From Lentimicrobiaceae bacterium (GTDB lineage: Bacteria; Bacteroidota; Bacteroidia; Bacteroidales; Lentimicrobiaceae): 10,427 bases of DNA. The notes below the pieces were generated by a model. That model worked only from the letters and a program-made list of their open reading frames with translations, did not search any database and was not told the DNA's origin. Both the position numbers and the translations under genes were made by a program. Shown piece after piece: positions 7,161 through 10,427 of this stretch. Positions within the stretch are counted from its first letter, which is position 1. Each line of letters begins with the position of its first letter. Location of the stretch: contig JAQVEI010000037.1 of assembly GCA_028697695.1 (NCBI GenBank), positions 1 through 10,427 on the forward strand, in the 5' to 3' direction.

Positions 7161-7208
7161 CAATGGATTTAGCCTATTTGAGCTATTCCGGCTTTGCTTT
7201 TCTGACTT

Positions 7209-8222
7209 TTAAATTAGTGGATATTTTTTGAAGATTTTCTCCGAATGAAGCAGCAGATCGATGTATTGGGCACGCTTGTATATGTATGGGTCTTTAACTT
7301 TATCTCTCGACAATAACCCTCTAAAGTCATCTATGTTTTCATAGTTGTGTGTGTGCATAAAAGTTTCCAATTCGCTGAGCATGTTTTTTATAATCGCGGG
7401 TTTGAATTTATACAAAGCACTCACCGTTTGAACAGCACCTGCTCCGGCCAGTAATAACCTGGCAACGTCGTGCCCCGAATAAATACCTGTAGAGGCGCAA
7501 ACATCAGCATTTATGGTGTTATAGAGCATGCCGGCATAACGCAGTGATAATTTATAATCTCCGGGAGCGCTGAGATTAAACGGTGTCGAATGTTTAAGGG
7601 AGTCAAGGTTAATGTCAGGTTCAAATAAACGGTTGAAAAGAATAAAACCTTTTGCTCCGGCTTTGGCCATTCGGTTTATGACCTGAAGCGGGTTGGTGTA
7701 AAAAGGACTCAACTTAACGCTTATTGGAATGGCAACTTTTTTGGCTACTGCTTCCACTATACGTACTTGTTCGTCTTCGATAGACTGAGCAGTGGTGGTG
7801 CCATCACGGGGCACCGCGAAGAAGTTAAGCTCCAGGGCATCTACTCCGGTTTCAGCCAGCAATTCAGCATACTCAACCCAGGTTTCCGCGAAAATGCAAT
7901 TTAAACTCGCAATAAGTGGAATGCTGATTAATGAACGGGCTTCGCGCAACTTAGTCAAATGCTCCTTTGGCCCCGCGTGTTCCATCTCGGGAAACAATGT
8001 TATCATCTCAGCATTTCTCTCATTGTAAAGCTCCAACTCATCCTGAAACTGAATGCTTTCCAGTTGTATCTGCTCTTCAAAAAGCGATTTGTAAACCATG
8101 GCACCGGCCCCCGATTCTTCGATGAGCTTAATGGTTTCAGGATTGTTTACCAGGTTGCTCGCCCCTGCGATAATTGGATTTTTTAATGGAATGCCTAAAT
8201 AGGTCACAGAAAGATTGGCCAT
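7209..8222 (-). CDS. Dihydroorotate dehydrogenase-like flavoprotein (PRK07565 type)
   Basis: A 337-residue cytoplasmic TIM-barrel protein of the DHODH superfamily, likely binding FMN. Family features seen: LKNPIIAGASNLV (13-25), VYKSLFEEQI (43-52), SLNC (106-109), ISVKLSPF with Lys170 (167-174), KGFILFNRLFEPD (191-203) and the FMN phosphate-binding region STGIYSGHD (244-252) with GAGAVQTVSALY (260-271). Where true PyrD enzymes have an NxSCPN-type loop with the catalytic Cys or Ser, this protein has ELNFFAVPRD (131-140), without that residue. This is the known 'dihydroorotate dehydrogenase-like' paralogue, not the pyrimidine-pathway enzyme; its substrate is unknown. In Bacteroidota I recall this gene occurring near nifJ, which also appears here 2 kb away on the other strand. 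It converges on the EamA gene with a shared terminator. Confidence 0.88.
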   Translation of the reverse strand: MANLSVTYLGIPLKNPIIAGASNLVNNPETIKLIEESGAGAMVYKSLFEEQIQLESIQFQDELELYNERNAEMITLFPEMEHAGPKEHLTKLREARSLISIPLIASLNCIFAETWVEYAELLAETGVDALELNFFAVPRDGTTTAQSIEDEQVRIVEAVAKKVAIPISVKLSPFYTNPLQVINRMAKAGAKGFILFNRLFEPDINLDSLKHSTPFNLSAPGDYKLSLRYAGMLYNTINADVCASTGIYSGHDVARLLLAGAGAVQTVSALYKFKPAIIKNMLSELETFMHTHNYENIDDFRGLLSRDKVKDPYIYKRAQYIDLLLHSEKIFKKYPLI

Positions 8223-8276
8223 GTTTTTTGGGTTTACTGAGGTTATTAATAGTTATAGTTCTTGAAATATCTAAAA

Positions 8277-8306
8277 CAAAATTTTGAGCTCCTTTGTTTC
8301 TCACAA
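8277..8306 (-). promoter_or_regulatory. Candidate promoter of the DHODH-like gene
   Basis: On the minus strand: TTG (8304-8306), a 19-base spacer, then AAATTTTG (8277-8284), one base off TAnnTTTG. Transcription would start near 8270, about 48 bases upstream of the ATG at 8222. The -7 box lies in a 10-base palindrome, CAAAATTTTG (8277-8286). Confidence 0.38.
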
Positions 8307-8370
8307 TACATCTTGAACCCGGTAAAGTTAATGATTTTTTATATTGAGTTGTGATTTGATGGTATTTTAG

Positions 8371-8529
8371 TTGGAAATTATATCATCGCTTACCGATACA
8401 CCATTGGTTGCCGATAGCATTGTTGAAATGGTAAATGATGCAATCTGCAAAACGCAAAAAAAACTTACTGTAACTGTTGGTGAATGCGGATGCGTCATTC
8501 AAAGTAAATTTTGGCCTTTGAAAAATTAA
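8371..8529 (+). CDS. Possible small ORF (52 codons) preceding the unknown gene
   Basis: An open frame from TTG 8371 (immediately after an in-frame TAG at 8368-8370) to TAA 8527-8529. It encodes a 52-residue peptide with an acidic first half (SLTDTPLVADSIVEMVNDA) and a Lys/Cys-bearing second half containing GECGC. Its stop lies five bases before the ATG of the next gene, the spacing seen in translationally coupled operons. Against it: the full-length start would be a TTG, rare in this phylum; the first ATG (8428) would leave only 33 residues; and no promoter or ribosome site is evident. I do not recognise the peptide. It could be a small regulator, a remnant or chance. Confidence 0.25.
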   Translation: MEIISSLTDTPLVADSIVEMVNDAICKTQKKLTVTVGECGCVIQSKFWPLKN

Positions 8530-8534
8530 TAAGT

Positions 8535-9020
8535 ATGCCTGGATTTATCAAGCTGATTGCTGATGGAAGCAAAATAGAGTACGATACCGGTGCCTTTGAC
8601 GCGTGGTGCGTTTATCTGAAAAGGCAGGATGAACCCCGGTTTGCACCCAAAGACCTGCACTATTTTACCGATATCGCTAAATTGGGTAAGCTTTACGGGC
8701 ATGAGAGAATATACTATGATTTTGTTAAAATATACAACGAAACAACAGCCGTAATCAGTCAGGATGTACTGGACCATATTACTGAACTTGCAAAGTCATA
8801 CGGCCACCACAGATTTAGCTTCGACACCTGGTTTACAGTGATATATGCCGGCATGGTGGCGGAAGAAAAAAAGGAGAAAGCAGTATTGAAAAAACGCATA
8901 AAAAGATTGGGCATGTACCAACTCCTGATGGAGCGAAGACAGCCTGAATACGCTGCGAATTTCAGCCGGGGGAAAAAATGGAGGGAACTGGATACAATCA
9001 TGAAAAGTTGTGGATTTTGA
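8535..9020 (+). CDS. Unrecognised 161-residue protein upstream of a Dam methylase
   Basis: I do not recognise this protein. From ATG 8535 it is 161 residues, soluble, without signal peptide or membrane segment, and rich in Lys, Arg, Tyr and Trp. Notable blocks are GAFDAWCVYL (numbered from the ATG, 19-28), DLHYFTDIAKLGKLYGHERI (about 40-59), a matching LAKSYGHHRFSFDTWF that suggests two related helical segments each with a YGH motif, AGMVAEEKKEKAVLKKRIKR (about 109-128) and the ending FSRGKKWRELD. The basic stretches would suit nucleic-acid contact, but that is an inference. The frame extends upstream to a TTG at 8511; I chose the ATG because it follows the small ORF's stop by five bases. The Dam-type gene starts 114 bases downstream on the same strand, so a functional link to DNA methylation is possible but unproven. 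Confidence 0.75.
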   Translation: MPGFIKLIADGSKIEYDTGAFDAWCVYLKRQDEPRFAPKDLHYFTDIAKLGKLYGHERIYYDFVKIYNETTAVISQDVLDHITELAKSYGHHRFSFDTWFTVIYAGMVAEEKKEKAVLKKRIKRLGMYQLLMERRQPEYAANFSRGKKWRELDTIMKSCGF

Positions 9021-9083
9021 TCAATAAAGTATGCATGAGTTTTTTCAGTGTCATGCTAACAAGAAAACAAGTCTGGCATTCTG

Positions 9084-9116
9084 TTGATAAATGGTATGTC
9101 AAAAGCATTACTTTAG
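9084..9116 (+). promoter_or_regulatory. Candidate promoter of the adenine methylase gene
   Basis: TTG at 9084-9086, a 22-base spacer and TACTTTAG (9109-9116), one base off TAnnTTTG. Transcription would begin near 9122, about a dozen bases before the ATG at 9135, so the mRNA would have a very short leader. If used, the methylase is not solely dependent on read-through from the gene upstream. Confidence 0.33.
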
Positions 9117-9134
9117 CAAAATGAACCCGAATAC

Positions 9135-9995
9135 ATGCGAGAAGTAGTCAAAGTCAACAAAGTGAATCAATTAATCCATCCATTTTTAAAATGGGCTGGC
9201 GGTAAACGACAAATATTGCCGGTCATCAGCAATCATTTGCCTTCCGATATCCATCAATTACACTATATTGAACCTTTTGTGGGAGGGGGAGCGGTGCTCT
9301 TTTTTTTGCAACCCGGTTTGGCTAACATCAGCGACTTAAATACTGAGTTAATAAATGTTTACCAGGTTATTAAAGAGCAGTTAAATGAGCTGATTACAGA
9401 ATTAAAGAGACATAAAAACGATTCAGATTATTTCTATAAAATCCGAAACCTTGATCGTAATCCGGAATATCAACAGCTATCAGCAGTTCAGCGGGCTTCA
9501 AGAATAATTTTTCTGAACAAAACGTGTTTCAATGGCCTTTATCGTGTAAACAAGGCGGGTCAGTTTAATGTGCCTTTTGGCAAATATAAGAATCCGGCTA
9601 TAGTAAATGAAGCCTCGCTTAAGGCAGTAAGTCATTACCTGAACACCAACCGCATTACAATCAAAAGCTGCGATTATGCCGATATACTGAGTCAGGCAGG
9701 CAAAGGTACTTTCGTTTATCTCGACCCACCCTATCATCCCATTGCTGAGACTTCAAACTTTACCGGATATGTGCAGGGAGGGTGGAATCAGGCTGATCAG
9801 GAGAGGCTGAAGCGCGTTTTTGATGAGCTTAATGCCAGAGGAGCATATGTGTTACAATCCAATTCCGCGGCTCCGCTTATAAAAGACCTTTACAGGGATT
9901 ACAATATTACAACCATACAAGCCGGCCGTGCCATAAATTCGGTAGGTTCTAGTCGTGGAAAAGTTGATGAGTTGTTGATAAAAAATTATGGATAA
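9135..9995 (+). CDS. Dam-family DNA adenine N6-methyltransferase (class D12)
   Basis: Transfers a methyl group from S-adenosylmethionine to adenine N6 in DNA, probably in GATC as for Dam and DpnM, though specificity is inferred from family. At 286 residues it has the usual length. In the order of the alpha class: motif X FLKWAGGKRQ (17-26), the AdoMet motif I EPFVGGGAVLF (46-56), SDLN (66-69), the recognition-side block FLNKTCFNGLYRVNKAGQ (126-143) with FNVPFGKY, and catalytic motif IV DPPY (197-200). QSNS (241-244) and the closing GRAINSVGSSRGKVDELLI are also typical. No restriction endonuclease of recognisable family is adjacent; the only close partner is the unknown gene at 8535, so it may be an orphan methylase or half of an atypical pair. 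An out-of-frame ATG at 9121 opens an eight-codon frame that overlaps this start codon and stops at 9147. Confidence 0.93.
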   Translation: MREVVKVNKVNQLIHPFLKWAGGKRQILPVISNHLPSDIHQLHYIEPFVGGGAVLFFLQPGLANISDLNTELINVYQVIKEQLNELITELKRHKNDSDYFYKIRNLDRNPEYQQLSAVQRASRIIFLNKTCFNGLYRVNKAGQFNVPFGKYKNPAIVNEASLKAVSHYLNTNRITIKSCDYADILSQAGKGTFVYLDPPYHPIAETSNFTGYVQGGWNQADQERLKRVFDELNARGAYVLQSNSAAPLIKDLYRDYNITTIQAGRAINSVGSSRGKVDELLIKNYG

Positions 9996-10167
9996 AAGTA
10001 GTTTATACAATTATATCAATTAAACAGCATGAAATTTAAAACGCTAAAGCCAAGGGGCTTAAGTGATACACACTGTTTTATTCATCTTCCTTAATTATAC
10101 TCATTATAAATTAGACCATTTACAGCCTGATGGGTGTGTGAATCTGCATAACGATGGTTTAAATTCT

Positions 10168-10175
10168 TAATTTTG
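10168..10175 (+). promoter_or_regulatory. Candidate -7 element for nifJ
   Basis: TAATTTTG exactly matches the TAnnTTTG -7 box, 60 bases before the nifJ ATG. There is no exact TTG at 19-21 bases upstream; CTG at 10144-10146 stands 21 bases away as a partial match. Expected start of transcription near 10182. Confidence 0.42.
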
Positions 10176-10234
10176 CAGTGCTTTTGAAGAATTTCATTAG
10201 ATATTGTAATTGAGTGCATTAAACACAAACACAC

Positions 10235-10427
10235 ATGACAAAGAAGAAAAATTTTATTACCTGTGATGGGAATTATGCCGCTGCGCACGTTGCTTACATG
10301 TTTAGCGAGGTTGCTGCAATATATCCCATAACCCCATCCTCAACCATGGCCGAATATGTTGATGAATGGGCAGCTCATGGCAAAAAAAATATTTTTGGTG
10401 AAACCGTGAAGGTTACACAGTTGCAAT
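10235..10427 (+). CDS. nifJ: Pyruvate:ferredoxin (flavodoxin) oxidoreductase, N-terminal fragment
   Basis: Oxidises pyruvate with CoA to acetyl-CoA and CO2, passing electrons to ferredoxin or flavodoxin; it is a cytoplasmic thiamine-diphosphate and iron-sulfur enzyme of anaerobic metabolism. Only the first 64 residues of a roughly 1,180-residue protein lie in the window. They are diagnostic of domain I: TCDGNYAAAHVAYMFSE (9-25), IYPITPSSTMAE (29-40) with Thr33 at the position of the pyruvate-contacting threonine of the Desulfovibrio enzyme, and IFGETVKVTQLQ at the edge. ATG 10235 gives the standard short N-terminal lead. A -7 box lies at 10168-10175. The single-chain form (domain I at the start of the protein) is inferred from the N-terminal sequence. 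Confidence 0.92.
   Translation, partial: MTKKKNFITCDGNYAAAHVAYMFSEVAAIYPITPSSTMAEYVDEWAAHGKKNIFGETVKVTQLQ

Larger units (their letters stand above)
8223..8534. other. Intergenic region between flavoprotein and the unknown gene
   Basis: A 312-base divergent gap. It holds a minus-strand promoter candidate (8277-8306) and a possible small plus-strand ORF (8371-8529). I see no strong hairpin and no clear plus-strand promoter; the region 8307-8370 is AT-rich and otherwise featureless to me. Confidence 0.6.

Noticed and set aside
8511..8534. TTG start at 8511 for the unknown protein
   Set aside because: TTG starts are uncommon in this phylum, the extension overlaps the possible small ORF, and an ATG in frame is available at 8535.
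9031..9056. GCATGA/TCATGC inverted repeat after the unknown gene
   Set aside because: Six base pairs around a 12-14 base loop, with no following T-run; could easily be chance.
10044..10063. Hairpin CTAAAGCC/GGCTTAAG after the methylase gene
   Set aside because: The arms contain an A-A mismatch and no T-tract follows directly; a terminator is possible but not supported.
10091..10288. Minus-strand 65-codon frame overlapping the nifJ start
   Set aside because: It covers the nifJ promoter region and N-terminus antisense, with no recognisable protein features.

Overview
The window comes from a Bacteroidota chromosome, most likely an anaerobic or facultative member of the Bacteroidales/Marinilabiliales type. 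Three things point that way. There are two secreted proteins ending in a type IX secretion (T9SS) C-terminal sorting domain. Several promoter candidates fit the Bacteroidota pattern TTG-N19-22-TAnnTTTG rather than -35/-10. The right edge opens a pyruvate:ferredoxin oxidoreductase gene. Leaders are A-rich with no clear Shine-Dalgarno, as usual in this phylum. No tRNA, rRNA, insertion sequence, phage gene or CRISPR array is visible.

Left part (1-1521): the N-terminal 242 residues of a class I aspartate-type aminotransferase run leftwards off the edge. Divergent from it is a 173-residue single-pass membrane protein of unknown function.

Secretome block (1522-5252, minus strand): two consecutive but separately transcribed T9SS cargo genes. 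The upstream one carries two DUF4397 repeats, part of which has been homogenised at the DNA level, and ends in a strong intrinsic terminator. The downstream one is a mosaic adhesin with an N-terminal cleaved-adhesin-like module, a carboxypeptidase regulatory-like domain, a YfaP/DUF2135-like module, a PKD-type module and the sorting domain. Its PKD signature seems split into two halves about 200 residues apart.

Middle (5253-8222): a very AT-rich leader, then a SRPBCC-fold protein and a 10-helix EamA/DMT transporter on the plus strand. The transporter's promoter has a perfect palindrome lying on its -7 element. Convergent to it, and sharing a bidirectional terminator, is a dihydroorotate-dehydrogenase-like flavoprotein that lacks the PyrD active-site cysteine motif.

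Right part (8223-10427): a possible 52-codon small ORF, an unrecognised 161-residue protein and an orphan-looking Dam-type adenine methyltransferase form a co-directional cluster, followed by the start of nifJ. I see no clearly new multi-gene system. The candidates most worth a second look are the Dam plus unknown-protein cluster, the palindromic promoter of the transporter, the split PKD module and the gene-conversion patch in the DUF4397 gene.
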